Below are positions 16,459 through 25,006 of a stretch of DNA of 64,000 nucleotides, piece by piece. The DNA comes from Planctomycetota bacterium (lineage in GTDB: Bacteria; Planctomycetota; UBA1135; GCA-002686595). How positions within the stretch are numbered: position 1 is the first letter of the stretch; each line of letters starts with the position of its first letter. Where the stretch lies: positions 1-64,000 of the forward strand of contig JAJDEU010000004.1 of NCBI GenBank assembly GCA_029259635.1, in the 5' to 3' direction. The translations under genes and the position numbers were made by a program. The notes beneath the pieces were generated by a model. The model was not told where the DNA came from. It did not search any database and saw nothing but the letters and a program-made list of their open reading frames with translations.

Positions 16459-17930
16459 CGGTGACCCCGACGAGCGAGGTCGGTCGGGTTGAGGCCCATG
16501 CCCAGGGCGGCGGCGAAACCACCGGCATGAGCGCCGCGCATGCGGCGCAGCCGCAGCTTCGACTGGCCCGCGCGCTGCTCGACATCCGCGGCCGCCGACG
16601 CCAGCCGCTCCGGATCAGCCACGGTCGTCGAGATGTAGAGGCAGAACCGGCCCACCCCGGCGCCCTCGGCCTCCTCCCGCGCCGCCTGCAGCGCCCGCGC
16701 CTGATCCGCCCGATCCCGCTGGGTCTCATCACGGCGAGTACGCGCCGCCCACGCCCGCCGCACCGACGAGTTCGTGATCTCCCGCTCCACCTCGCTCGCC
16801 GCGTCGCTCGCCGCGAACGGCTCGTAGAGCAGCGTGACCCGGCGGGCGAACGGGCCCGGCGCCAGCAGCGGAGTCAGAACACGATCCACCACTGCCTGCC
16901 GGGGAGCCTCCTGCATCGCCCACGCGATCGACACCCCCGAGTCGTGCTCCCACTGCTCCCAGGACTCACGCGCCCGCAGCGGACCGGCGTCCTGCCACGC
17001 CAGCAGCTCCCCACCCGGCAACGCCCGAGCCACGTCCGCCCGGGCCGCCGGGTCATAAGCGACCCGCAGCCGCCCGGTGATCCACTCGACGCTCGCCCGA
17101 CCCAACACGGTCACCCCGACCGTGGACAAGCTGGACTCGATCCCCGGCAGATGACAGGTCACCTCCGCGACCAGGCCCAGCAGATCATCCGGGCGGGGGT
17201 TCGCATGCGCGGGATCGAACGTGATCGCGACGTGAGTCTCCACATCGGCCACGGTCGCCGGCGACGCCTCCGCCAGCTGCTGCATCACCACCTTCGCCGC
17301 CTCCGGCGCGCGCGGGTCGATCCGCTCAGCGATGTAGTCCCGATGCGTCGCACCACCGGCAGGGGAGCTGTCCACGGTGACCGCGATGTGCCGAACCATG
17401 GACTGATAGCCCAGGTCGGCGAGGAACCCACCGAAACTGGCCACCCACACATCGGCCTGCTCGCGGTCGGCCAACCCCAGACCGACCGGGCTGACCCGGA
17501 TGATCGCGGTCACGCACCCAGTGCGGCGATCCCACAGCAACCCCTGCTGGCCACCCCGGCCGTCATCGCACTCCAGAGGCACCAAGGGAGCCATCGGCCC
17601 CGGAAGATCCGCCTTACGCGGGTGGTCGGTGAGCACTCCACCGGAGAGCTCCAACCATCCGGCGGCGGCCGCTCGCCGAAACCGCAGGCGGCGAGTCACC
17701 GCATCGGCCAAGCTGCGGCCATCGATGCGGACGACCACCGCGAGCACGACCACCACCGCGACCAGCGCGGTGAGCCCCGCCAGGCGCGGAGAGACGTAAG
17801 CAGACAGCACGGGCACCAGGACCGACACGAACAACGTGCCGGTCTGCGGCCCGGAAAGCTGGCCGATTCCCATCCCCCTGGCCCGCCGCCAGTTCCCGTA
17901 CGTCCGCACGGGTGTCGAAGCCGATGTCAT
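16455..17930 (-). CDS. SCO6880-like T4SS membrane protein
   Basis: A 491-residue protein with two closely spaced N-terminal membrane segments (about residues 24-42 and 48-68) and a long cytoplasmic part containing VASFGGFLADLGYQSMVRHI and ADVETHVAITFD. This matches the SCO6880 family of actinobacterial secretion clusters, in which a VirB3-like membrane hairpin is joined to a VirB4 N-terminal-like domain. No Walker motifs are present; the ATPase part is the next gene. The four-base overlap with both neighbours supports fixed stoichiometry. Family assignment rests on layout and conserved phrases, not on a search. Confidence 0.75.
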   Translation of the reverse strand: MTSASTPVRTYGNWRRARGMGIGQLSGPQTGTLFVSVLVPVLSAYVSPRLAGLTALVAVVVVLAVVVRIDGRSLADAVTRRLRFRRAAAAGWLELSGGVLTDHPRKADLPGPMAPLVPLECDDGRGGQQGLLWDRRTGCVTAIIRVSPVGLGLADREQADVWVASFGGFLADLGYQSMVRHIAVTVDSSPAGGATHRDYIAERIDPRAPEAAKVVMQQLAEASPATVADVETHVAITFDPAHANPRPDDLLGLVAEVTCHLPGIESSLSTVGVTVLGRASVEWITGRLRVAYDPAARADVARALPGGELLAWQDAGPLRARESWEQWEHDSGVSIAWAMQEAPRQAVVDRVLTPLLAPGPFARRVTLLYEPFAASDAASEVEREITNSSVRRAWAARTRRDETQRDRADQARALQAAREEAEGAGVGRFCLYISTTVADPERLASAAADVEQRAGQSKLRLRRMRGAHAGGFAAALGMGLNPTDLARRGHR

Positions 17931-19183
17931 CCTTGCTCTCCTTCAGGTCCGCTGGTGAACCGTTCAGCCGCCGCCTGCCCGGCCTGATACGCGCCCTTGG
18001 CCACCTCAACCCCAGCCACGGCCGCACCAGCCGGGCCAGCCGCCGCACCCGCGGCCGCCGCGCTGGAGCCCCCCGCACCGGCCCCCGCTGCCGAGGTCCC
18101 AGCGCTGGCCGCCGCCGGCGCGGAGGCGCCCGAGCCGCCGCCGGCCGGCGCGTGGCCGCCAGCACCCGCCCCCGAGCCCGAACCGCCGCCGCTGGCCCCG
18201 CCCGCTCCGCCGCCGGCGCCGCTCCCGCCACCTGGCGGGGTCAGCGAGGTAGACCCGGAACCGGAGCCTTGAGGGCCGCTGTGCTCCATCTGCGCGGCCG
18301 CGCCCACCGCGCCACCCCGCCCGGTCAGCTGAGCCAGCCCGACCGCCCCCACAGCACCGGCGGCGAGCACACCACCGGCCCCGCCGCCAGAGGTCGAGAC
18401 CTGGGCCCAGGAGAAGAACCGCAGCATCGCCGGCAACGCGATGACCGCCAGCACGAGCACCATGAGCCCGGTCATGATCGTGGAGAAGTCCTGCCCGGTA
18501 CCGAGCATCGTGAACCCGACCTTGTAGATCATCGCCGCCATGGGCTTGTAGCAGACCAACGCGATCAGCCACGGGATCAGCTTGCTCAACCACCCCTTGG
18601 TCGAGTCGTTGATCGACCCCGATGCCGCCAGGGGCAGCATCACCGCCAGGACCAGGACCCCGGCCTGCCGAAGGAACCCGAGCACCCACTGCGCCAGCGA
18701 CAGCAGGAAGAACAGAAGCGACACCAGCAGCAACGAGAAGTGGTTGGTGATGACCTGGGCGGTCAGCAAGCCCTTGAAGCGCGCGGTGAAATCAGTCATC
18801 GCCTGGCCGACCAGCGCCGAGGCGAGATCGTCACCGGCCTTGAGCGCGAGAGCCAGCAGCGCGAGAGCCACCGCGTTCACCACCGCGTAGCGCAGCAGCC
18901 CCAGAGCAACCGCGACCGCCGGATCCTTCTTGCGTGACAGCGTCATCCGGATCGCCTGGGCCAGGATCGACGCGGTCAGGATCAACCCCACCACCGGCAT
19001 CGTCGAGCCCTGCAGCGCCCGGATCGTGTCGGAGTTCGGATCGACGCTCGGTGTGCGAACCCACCAGGTCAGCGCCTCCACCAGCATGTTCCCGGCGGCC
19101 TCGCCCGCCGACTGCGCGATCCCAGCGAATCCCGACTCCACCAGATCCGTCAGACAGCCTGCCGGGTTGCCGGGGCTACACAC
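17927..19183 (-). CDS. TrbL/VirB6-like multispanning channel protein
   Basis: A 418-residue membrane protein likely to form the inner-membrane pore. About residues 60-270 contain five to six hydrophobic helices, among them VVGLILTASILAQAIRM, YAVVNAVALALLALALKA, FSLLLVSLLFFLLSLAQWVL and VLVLAVMLPLAASG. From about residue 290 the protein is a long Gly/Ala/Ser low-complexity tail, common in TrbL/VirB6-like proteins of actinobacteria. The mature N-terminus has Cys residues (CSPGNPAGC). It overlaps the SCO6880-like gene and, by eight bases, the VirB8-like gene. Confidence 0.78.
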   Translation of the reverse strand: MCSPGNPAGCLTDLVESGFAGIAQSAGEAAGNMLVEALTWWVRTPSVDPNSDTIRALQGSTMPVVGLILTASILAQAIRMTLSRKKDPAVAVALGLLRYAVVNAVALALLALALKAGDDLASALVGQAMTDFTARFKGLLTAQVITNHFSLLLVSLLFFLLSLAQWVLGFLRQAGVLVLAVMLPLAASGSINDSTKGWLSKLIPWLIALVCYKPMAAMIYKVGFTMLGTGQDFSTIMTGLMVLVLAVIALPAMLRFFSWAQVSTSGGGAGGVLAAGAVGAVGLAQLTGRGGAVGAAAQMEHSGPQGSGSGSTSLTPPGGGSGAGGGAGGASGGGSGSGAGAGGHAPAGGGSGASAPAAASAGTSAAGAGAGGSSAAAAGAAAGPAGAAVAGVEVAKGAYQAGQAAAERFTSGPEGEQG

Positions 19184-19829
19184 GAGGACGCCCCAGGGAG
19201 TGGTAGCCCTCCACCTGCCGGATCAGCTGACCCGGCACCAGCGGAACCTGGACCCGCCAGTCCCCGTCCGTCCAGCGCATCGTCATCGGAGTCGCCCACC
19301 AGCCGCCCTGGGCATCCGAGCCCGGGGTACGGATGGCGATCGACACCAACACCAGATCCTCACTGGTGTCGCCCGCCAGCACCTTCCACGCCATCTCACT
19401 CACCGGATCCCCGGTCGATATCGGCTGAGCGCGGATCTGCGCGATCATCGTCTCGAGGTCGCCGTAGGCCTGCTGGCGCACCGTTGTCACGTACACCTGA
19501 GGACCCAGCTCCACCGCGAAACGCTGGATGATGTTGAACGCGGCCAGTGCGGCGCCCAGATCATCGTGGCTGAACCCCGACGCCATGCCCTCACCTGACC
19601 GGAACGGACCATGCGCGGTCGACGTCGGAACCAGCCACGGGCCCACCTGTGCCCACCGGATATCGTCGACCGACGGCGCCGGGCCGCCCGCACCCCCGGC
19701 GGCCCCCGGCTGGGCCCGGCCCACCGCGAAAGCCAGCACGGCCGCCAGCAGCAGCAGAACGACGCCGCCGACCAACACCGCCGGGCGGGGCGACCGCGAA
19801 CCCGACGAAGGCTCCATCATGTACGACAT
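19176..19829 (-). CDS. Single-pass T4SS component, VirB8/TcpC-like
   Basis: A 217-residue protein with a short cytoplasmic N-terminus, one membrane helix (VLVGGVVLLLLAAVLAFAVG, about residues 19-38) and an extracytoplasmic domain of about 170 residues. Its strand/helix pattern (AALAAFNIIQRFAVELGPQV, then VSIAIRTPG and MTMRWTDGDWRVQV) resembles the NTF2-like fold of VirB8 and TcpC. Position between the pilin-like protein and the TrbL-like channel supports a scaffold role. The start overlaps the previous stop by one base (TGATG). Function is inferred from topology and context. Confidence 0.65.
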   Translation of the reverse strand: MSYMMEPSSGSRSPRPAVLVGGVVLLLLAAVLAFAVGRAQPGAAGGAGGPAPSVDDIRWAQVGPWLVPTSTAHGPFRSGEGMASGFSHDDLGAALAAFNIIQRFAVELGPQVYVTTVRQQAYGDLETMIAQIRAQPISTGDPVSEMAWKVLAGDTSEDLVLVSIAIRTPGSDAQGGWWATPMTMRWTDGDWRVQVPLVPGQLIRQVEGYHSLGRPRV

Positions 19830-20122
19830 CAGATGGAGAAGACGCCGACGAGCGTCGCGGCCGCCGACGCCAGTGCCAGACCCCCGAGGACCCAGGCACC
19901 ACCGATCATGCCTTCGATGGCCATCTGGTTACGGTTGCGCCGGCCGAGGATGATCATCCCGGCGCAGATGATGATGCCGGCGATACCGGAGGCAAGCACA
20001 CCCCACTTCAACCAGCCGAGCATCGTCTGAGCGAGCTTGTCCAGCCCCGGCGGCGGCGACGGCGGCGGGTTGGGGACGGGGGCGTTGGCGACCAGCTCCA
20101 GGGCGTTCAGCAGCGTGTACAT
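19829..20122 (-). CDS. Small two-helix membrane protein, pilin-like
   Basis: A 97-residue protein with a Pro-rich N-terminus (PNPPPSPPPG) and two membrane helices (WGVLASGIAGIIICAGMIIL and GGAWVLGGLALASAAATLVG) separated by the basic turn GRRNRNQ. This hairpin layout and size match VirB2/TrbC-type pilins and equivalents in Gram-positive T4SS. A strong ribosome site (AAGGAGAT) lies upstream. It is the second gene of the transfer operon. No export signal other than the first helix is evident. Confidence 0.7.
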   Translation of the reverse strand: MYTLLNALELVANAPVPNPPPSPPPGLDKLAQTMLGWLKWGVLASGIAGIIICAGMIILGRRNRNQMAIEGMIGGAWVLGGLALASAAATLVGVFSI

Positions 20123-20134
20123 GGGCGATCTCCT

Positions 20135-20674
20135 TCAGATCAGATGGGTGGACGAGTTGGGTGAGCTGGACTGGTGGGTCAGCAGCTCATGCTCGGGCTG
20201 GCCATCCCACGGCCTTGGAGACTCCACCGCTTGAGGGGTCGACAGCGGCCCCTCGAGGGCGGCGACGAGCCGCTGCATCGCCTTCGCGAACTCGCGCAGT
20301 GGTCGGGGAACCTGCGATGGCGGGGCCAGCAACACCTGCGCCGCATCCACGGAGGGGTCGGTGCGCGAGCGCCACTCCGGCACGAACGGCACCGCGACCA
20401 GACGATGCACATGAGGCTCTGCCATCCGCATCCGCGCCCGAACCGGCGCGGGGATCGTCGACGGAATGTCGGCGACCACCGCCAGCACCGGCGGGTACGG
20501 GGTGCGGGCCGCGACCTCGTGAGCCAAACCCAGAGAGACCACCGATGTGCGACACACCAACACATCGACCGAGCCACCCGCGTAGACACCGAGATCGCCG
20601 GCGCGCAGCGCCGACGCCAGCATCGACACCCCAACCCCACCAGCGACTCCAGCCACCGTCGGCGTGCGCGTCAT
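20135..20674 (-). CDS. First gene of the transfer operon, unknown
   Basis: A 179-residue protein with a mildly hydrophobic N-terminus (TVAGVAGGVGVSMLASAL) and a VLVCRTSVVSL segment. It may be a degenerate P-loop-like or Rossmann-type protein, since GVAGGVGVSMLASAL is reminiscent of a phosphate loop without Lys. The middle reads PVLAVVADIPSTIPAPVRAR. The upstream frame extends to 20815, but ATG 20674 has a good ribosome site (GAGAGGAA) and the extra 47 residues look random. It heads the operon that continues through the pilin-like gene, 12 bases downstream. Homologues seem to occur with SCO6880 clusters; function is unknown. Confidence 0.6.
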   Translation of the reverse strand: MTRTPTVAGVAGGVGVSMLASALRAGDLGVYAGGSVDVLVCRTSVVSLGLAHEVAARTPYPPVLAVVADIPSTIPAPVRARMRMAEPHVHRLVAVPFVPEWRSRTDPSVDAAQVLLAPPSQVPRPLREFAKAMQRLVAALEGPLSTPQAVESPRPWDGQPEHELLTHQSSSPNSSTHLI

Positions 20675-20925
20675 CGGCGATTCCTCTCTCGAACGGCACT
20701 GACGGCGAAACCCACAACAGCGCGCGCCGGTACCAGCCGGGCCATTTCTGACAGACCTGCCGGCTGGAAGAGCGCGTAATACGCTGGGGGGTTCTGACGG
20801 CGGGGAAAAAGCCACACCGGCAGTCGATAGAATGGCGACTGAATTGGAAATCGCACCGCCGGGTGCGGTACGGAGATGAGGAGTCGCTGCGGCAATGAAC
20901 GAACGCCCTCTGCATTCGTCACGGA
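20675..20925. promoter_or_regulatory. Divergent intergenic region between two operons
   Basis: These 250 bases separate the minus-strand T4SS operon from the plus-strand gene at 20926 and are richer in A/T than their surroundings (around 20800-20850). A -10-like TAGAAT at 20828-20833 faces the plus strand, with no good -35. Both operons must be read from here or, for the plus gene, from within it. I see no clear operator repeat. Confidence 0.35.
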
Positions 20926-21504
20926 ATGGTGAGACCGGTGCGAACGGCGCCTGACCGACGCACGCTGGTCATCGCGGCCGGCGCCGCGGTCGCCGCCATC
21001 GGCGTGGTGGTGGCGGCGTTCCTGCTCGGACAGAGCAGCCGAGAACCGGGCACCCGGCAAGAGACCCCAGCGGCCCCGGCGCCCGCGGCAGCCCCCCACA
21101 CCGCCACCGCCGCCAGCGACCCCGAAACCGCGGCCACCGAGTGGCTGCGGGCCTCCCGCGCCGTCGCCTACACCGACCAGACCGCCACCGCGTGGACGTC
21201 TCGGGTCCAACCCGTCATCACCGGCGAGCTGGCCCAACAGACCAGGGACCTGCGCGGCGCGGACGGTGGAACCGAGTGGACTGACTTCGTCGCCCGAAAA
21301 TGCCAGCGCACCGTACGCGACGTGGTAGCCATCGTGCCCGGCGAAGCGCCCCGTGGCCCGACGTCGGCCTTCGTGCAGGTAACCGGCGACGTCGTGACAG
21401 CCTGCGCGGGAGGTGACCCCGATCAGGTCGAAGCGGTCGCGGCCACCATCGAGGTCCAACGCGGCGCCGACGGCGGCTGGCGAGTGGCGAAGCGCCTCTT
21501 CTAG
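20926..21504 (+). CDS. Anchored extracytoplasmic transfer protein
   Basis: A 192-residue protein with a basic N-terminus, one membrane helix (LVIAAGAAVAAIGVVVAAFL, about residues 14-33), a Pro/Ala linker, and a C-terminal domain of about 130 residues (ETAATEWLRASRAVAYTDQT... VEVQRGADGGWRVAKRLF) that looks like an NTF2-like or VirB8-like fold. It is the only plus-strand gene between the two minus-strand transfer operons, starting 251 bases from the first. It probably belongs to the same secretion apparatus. ATG 20926 is chosen; GTG 20929 or 20938 are alternatives. Confidence 0.62.
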   Translation: MVRPVRTAPDRRTLVIAAGAAVAAIGVVVAAFLLGQSSREPGTRQETPAAPAPAAAPHTATAASDPETAATEWLRASRAVAYTDQTATAWTSRVQPVITGELAQQTRDLRGADGGTEWTDFVARKCQRTVRDVVAIVPGEAPRGPTSAFVQVTGDVVTACAGGDPDQVEAVAATIEVQRGADGGWRVAKRLF

Positions 21505-21536
21505 CGCGGACTCCGACCTGGGCGTGCTCGTGCTCA

Positions 21537-22598
21537 TCACGGGCTCCGCTGCATCCGGTCGTAGGAGAACAGCAGGTTCTTGTAGTCGGTCTGGTCCGGC
21601 TCGAAGACGTCGTCGAAGGTGTCAGCGTTCATCATCACGTGACTGGTCTTCCGGTGGACGAGCCCGACCGCGTGCCCCATCTCGTGCACCGCGACGTTGC
21701 GGCGCTGGTTCCGGTTGAGCTTGTTCAGCAAGGTGATCTTGCCGCCGGTGGTGAAACCGCCCTTCTCAACCGCATCGAAGTTCCCGTCGGCATCCATGCT
21801 GCCCAGCGCGGACACGCTCACACAGTTGCCGCCGCTCGGGCAGGCATCGACGATCCGCGTGTCCAGGCACGGGGACCTGTTCCAGGCCGTCGCGCCGTGC
21901 TCGAGATCGGCCCGCCACTCAGGGGTGATCGACGTGTCGACAACGAAGTTGATCTGAACCCGGGAACCGGGCTGCCGCCGCCACGGCTTCTGGGAGTCGG
22001 TGTTGTCCTGATCGATGAGCCCTGTCATCCCGGCCGGGGTCACGCAGCGGCCCCCGCCACCGGCCCCAGCCGGGCCGGATGACCCGGCCCGACTCGACGA
22101 GCTTCCCTGACCAGAGTCAGGCGTCGGCGTCGCGGTCGAGGTTTGCGCCGGATAGTTGATCGTGACCGGGCGGTCGGTGTTGCTCTGCACCTGACCGCTG
22201 CTGGTGGTGAACCGGAAGGTGATCCGGACAGTGCACGGTCCACGGTTGTCGAAGGCGAGTGTGTCCTGGACCCGGCCGCCGATGTAGGGGTTGCGGAAGG
22301 TGCGGGTACCGGCGGCGTCGACGATGTCCAGCTGCACCGAGGTACTGGCGATATCGCGGCGAGCGTTGGTCGCGGTGATGCTCACGGTGTACTTCCCGCC
22401 GGGGCCGGGGTTGAGCGCGGCGGAGAAGGATCCGTCCCGTCCTTGCCCCTGGGCGGACGTGGCGCCGAGCGCGGCCGGGGGAGCGGCCGCCAGCGCGGCC
22501 ACCATGAGGGACGCAACCAGGCACGCCCGCAGGGCCCCCGCGAACCCGCCGGCCGGGTGCGACCGCTGAGGCACCACACCGCCGCGCTTCTCGCTCAC
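21537..22598 (-). CDS. Secreted matrixin-type zinc metalloprotease
   Basis: A 353-residue exported protease. Residues 1-45 form a signal peptide (CLVASLMVAALAAAPPAALG). Residues 55-150 look like a beta-sandwich accessory domain. The catalytic domain follows a Ser/Gly linker from about residue 190. The zinc motif HEMGHAVGLVH (about residues 303-313) fits the M10/matrixin consensus HExxHxxGxxH, and VMMN downstream supplies the Met-turn. No propeptide cysteine switch is obvious. The GTG start overlaps the previous stop (GTGA). It is the last gene of the envelope operon, suggesting that it trims surface or biofilm proteins around the mating bridge (inference). Confidence 0.8.
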   Translation of the reverse strand: MSEKRGGVVPQRSHPAGGFAGALRACLVASLMVAALAAAPPAALGATSAQGQGRDGSFSAALNPGPGGKYTVSITATNARRDIASTSVQLDIVDAAGTRTFRNPYIGGRVQDTLAFDNRGPCTVRITFRFTTSSGQVQSNTDRPVTINYPAQTSTATPTPDSGQGSSSSRAGSSGPAGAGGGGRCVTPAGMTGLIDQDNTDSQKPWRRQPGSRVQINFVVDTSITPEWRADLEHGATAWNRSPCLDTRIVDACPSGGNCVSVSALGSMDADGNFDAVEKGGFTTGGKITLLNKLNRNQRRNVAVHEMGHAVGLVHRKTSHVMMNADTFDDVFEPDQTDYKNLLFSYDRMQRSP

Positions 22599-24052
22599 CA
22601 GTCCTCCCCGGGATCCGCCTCATCGCCCGCGTCCTGGTCGGGGTCAGCGGCCGGGGCGGGCCCGCCCGGAACGGACTCGGACTCGGAATCGACCCGGCGC
22701 GAGATCGGTCGCCCGCCGCCCGCCCGCTGGGAGCGCTGAGCGTCCCGCTCGGTGCTCGGCTGGGTGCTCGGCTGGGTGCGGGGAAGAACGCGGTAGTAGA
22801 TGAGCTCACCGGCCTCCCCGGGTGCGGCACCCTGTACCGGCAGGTAGAGGGCGACCAGGATCGCCGGCTGGCCGTCGGGTGCGGTTATGCGGCTGATGGT
22901 GGGGTTGGCGAAGGCGCGGCTGCCCCGGTGGGTGGTGATGTTCAGCGGCCGTGCCCGGCCGGTGGTGGTGTCGTAGAGGTAGGTCCGCCAGGTGCCGAAC
23001 TGGCCCTTGACGAGCTGGACCTCGTTGAGGCTGTAGCGGGTGCCGCCGTAGGAGAGGGTGTCGCGGTCGCCGATGTTGCCGGTGATCTTCTTCCCGAGCG
23101 TGGCGGCCGCCTTGGTGAGGGCGCTGTCGGTGCCGGGCGCCGGGGTGGCTTTCCACTGCCGGAAGTTGGTCAGCCGGGCGGTGGCTTCGCGGTCGGTGTC
23201 GCAGTCGCGGTGGTAGTGCATGCCCAGCTCGATCACCGAGTGGTCGAGATCGGGGGACAGTTTCGCGGAGGTGATGCTCGGGGTGCCCTCGTTGCAGCTG
23301 GACAGGGTGCGTGGGGCGGTGAAGCTCCGGGTCGCCCGCCCCGTCTGTAGGGCGGCGAGGTCGCGGTAGTGCAGGAGTTTGATCTGCCCGTTGTTTCCGG
23401 TCTCGGTTTCCAGGGCGACCAGGTAGCCGCCGTCGGAGGTCGCCATGATGGTCGGCTGGGATGCGCGGGGGTCGAGGTTCGCGCGGAACCGCCAGGTCTT
23501 GAGGTCGGTGCTGGTGGCGAGCTTGGCGACGTTGCCGGTGTGGTAGACCGCGAGGTACCCGCCGCCGGGTTTGTCGATCACCTTGGCGGTGTCCATGGTG
23601 GAGCCGGCGCTGTCGCGGGCGCCGTAGCGGTAGCCGTCGGCGGCGGTCACGTCCTCGATCAGCCGGGCCAGCTGGGCATCAGCGAGCTGGCCTGACCGGG
23701 GCCGGGCGGCAACGGGTGCCCGGCGCTCCGCCGATCCCCAGCCGCGATCGCGGCGGCTGGCCACCTCGTCCGGCTCCTGCGAGTCGGCGGAACCGGAGCG
23801 GCCCGAGCCATCACGCTCCTGGGACTCGTCCGAGGCCTCCGGGTCCTCGGGATCGAGGATCGGGGTGAACGCCCCAGCCACATCGCCCGCATCGGACAAG
23901 CCCCGACCGGGCACGGGATCCGCGGCGGCCCGGTGCGCCACAGTCTCGACAGCGTGGTCGGAGGGTTGGCCGGTCGCGGTCAGCGCGGCGACGGCCAGGA
24001 CCGCGACCGGGATTCGGGCCCGCAGCACGGTCTTTGAAGACTCCTTGGCCAT
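22595..24052 (-). CDS. Secreted beta-propeller-like protein (GH43-like?)
   Basis: A 485-residue exported protein. A signal-like N-terminus (RIPVAVLAVAALTATGQ) and an acidic linker (residues 60-115) precede a domain of about 310 residues with repeating strand motifs such as GGGYLAVYHTGNVAKLATST, DLKTWRFRANL and DGGYLVALETETG. These are typical of five-bladed propellers of glycoside hydrolase clans (GH43, GH32, GH68). The tail is low complexity. Acting on a polysaccharide would fit the PL7 lyase next to it. Catalytic acids cannot be assigned by eye, so it may be a binding protein. Start and stop overlap both neighbours. Confidence 0.55.
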   Translation of the reverse strand: MAKESSKTVLRARIPVAVLAVAALTATGQPSDHAVETVAHRAAADPVPGRGLSDAGDVAGAFTPILDPEDPEASDESQERDGSGRSGSADSQEPDEVASRRDRGWGSAERRAPVAARPRSGQLADAQLARLIEDVTAADGYRYGARDSAGSTMDTAKVIDKPGGGYLAVYHTGNVAKLATSTDLKTWRFRANLDPRASQPTIMATSDGGYLVALETETGNNGQIKLLHYRDLAALQTGRATRSFTAPRTLSSCNEGTPSITSAKLSPDLDHSVIELGMHYHRDCDTDREATARLTNFRQWKATPAPGTDSALTKAAATLGKKITGNIGDRDTLSYGGTRYSLNEVQLVKGQFGTWRTYLYDTTTGRARPLNITTHRGSRAFANPTISRITAPDGQPAILVALYLPVQGAAPGEAGELIYYRVLPRTQPSTQPSTERDAQRSQRAGGGRPISRRVDSESESVPGGPAPAADPDQDAGDEADPGEDW

Positions 24053-24972
24053 CAGCTGCCGCCTCCGGTGTGGGTGACGTCCAGGTCGTAGATCACGGTT
24101 TCGCCGTAGTTGTCCGTCGCGCAGGGGGAGGTGTTGGAGCAGTTGGCCTGGGTGTAGGCGCCAGCTTTGAAGTAGGCGCCGTTGTAGGCCTTGCGAATGC
24201 TGGTGACCTCTTGGCCGTTGTAGAAGGCGCGGGTCTGGTCGCCGGACACGACGAACTTGGCCTCGAACGGGGTGCCCAGCTTGTAGTTGGCGTCGGCCAG
24301 CTTGTAGTGCGGGTTGTCGCCGTTGGTCACCCAGAGCTTGGTGCCCTCGAGGCGGAAGACCATGATGTCGTCGGCGACGTCGTGGATCTGGGCGCCCACG
24401 ATGCGCGGGTTACCAGTCGGCAGCCGGGTGAAGGCCTCCCGCACGCTCATGGTGTGCGTCCCTGAGCTGGAGGACCAGGCAGCCTTGCTTCCGTCGGAGT
24501 TCATCTCGCGCAGCTCGGAGCGGGGGTTCTTCGAGCCCTTGGTGGTCACCCCGTTCACCGGGGCCCGGAAGATCAGACCTCGCCCGCCGGCGGAATCACG
24601 GGCCAAGTTGAACCACCGGCCGGCGACACCCTCACCGGGCTTCGGGTTGAGCACCTCGGTCGGCTTCTCCTCACCCCCGACCGGCAACTGCAGCTTCCAG
24701 TTGGTCATGTTCAGGTTCCCCACCCGAGTGGGGAGCACCCGCGACGGGGACGGCAGCCGCACCGAGGGCAACCGAGGCAACTCGACGGACGGCAGCTGGC
24801 TCGACGGCAGCTCGGTGGAGGGCAGTCCCACCGAGGGCAACGGGGCAGGCAACCCGACCGACGAGCCCGCCGAAGCCGGCGATGAGCCCGACCCGGCGGT
24901 GTCCGACCCGCCCGGCGGTGCGGGAATGACGATGATGATGCTGGCCAACAGCCCAGCAAACGAGCTGCTCAT
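24052..24972 (-). CDS. PL7 alginate-lyase-like secreted enzyme
   Basis: A 306-residue exported protein. After a hydrophobic signal or anchor (about residues 5-18) comes a Ser/Pro/Leu linker with repeats of PSVELP type, then a domain of about 225 residues carrying all three PL7 signatures: RSELREM (150-156), QIHD (about 193) and YFKAGAYTQ (about 267-275). In PL7 lyases the Arg, Gln/His and Tyr of these motifs bind and cleave uronate polymers by beta-elimination. Whether the substrate is alginate or another glucuronan-type polymer is unknown. It is unusual in a conjugation operon. It lies 34 bases after the Ser/Pro-rich gene and overlaps the propeller gene by one base. Confidence 0.85.
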   Translation of the reverse strand: MSSSFAGLLASIIIVIPAPPGGSDTAGSGSSPASAGSSVGLPAPLPSVGLPSTELPSSQLPSVELPRLPSVRLPSPSRVLPTRVGNLNMTNWKLQLPVGGEEKPTEVLNPKPGEGVAGRWFNLARDSAGGRGLIFRAPVNGVTTKGSKNPRSELREMNSDGSKAAWSSSSGTHTMSVREAFTRLPTGNPRIVGAQIHDVADDIMVFRLEGTKLWVTNGDNPHYKLADANYKLGTPFEAKFVVSGDQTRAFYNGQEVTSIRKAYNGAYFKAGAYTQANCSNTSPCATDNYGETVIYDLDVTHTGGGS

Positions 24973-25006
24973 GCCAGCCCCATGCCGTCAGAGCGGCCCG
25001 GCGAGA

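Noticed and set aside
20675..20815. Upstream extension of the 20135 gene to 20815
   Set aside because: The added 47 residues look random, and ATG 20674 has a much better ribosome site.
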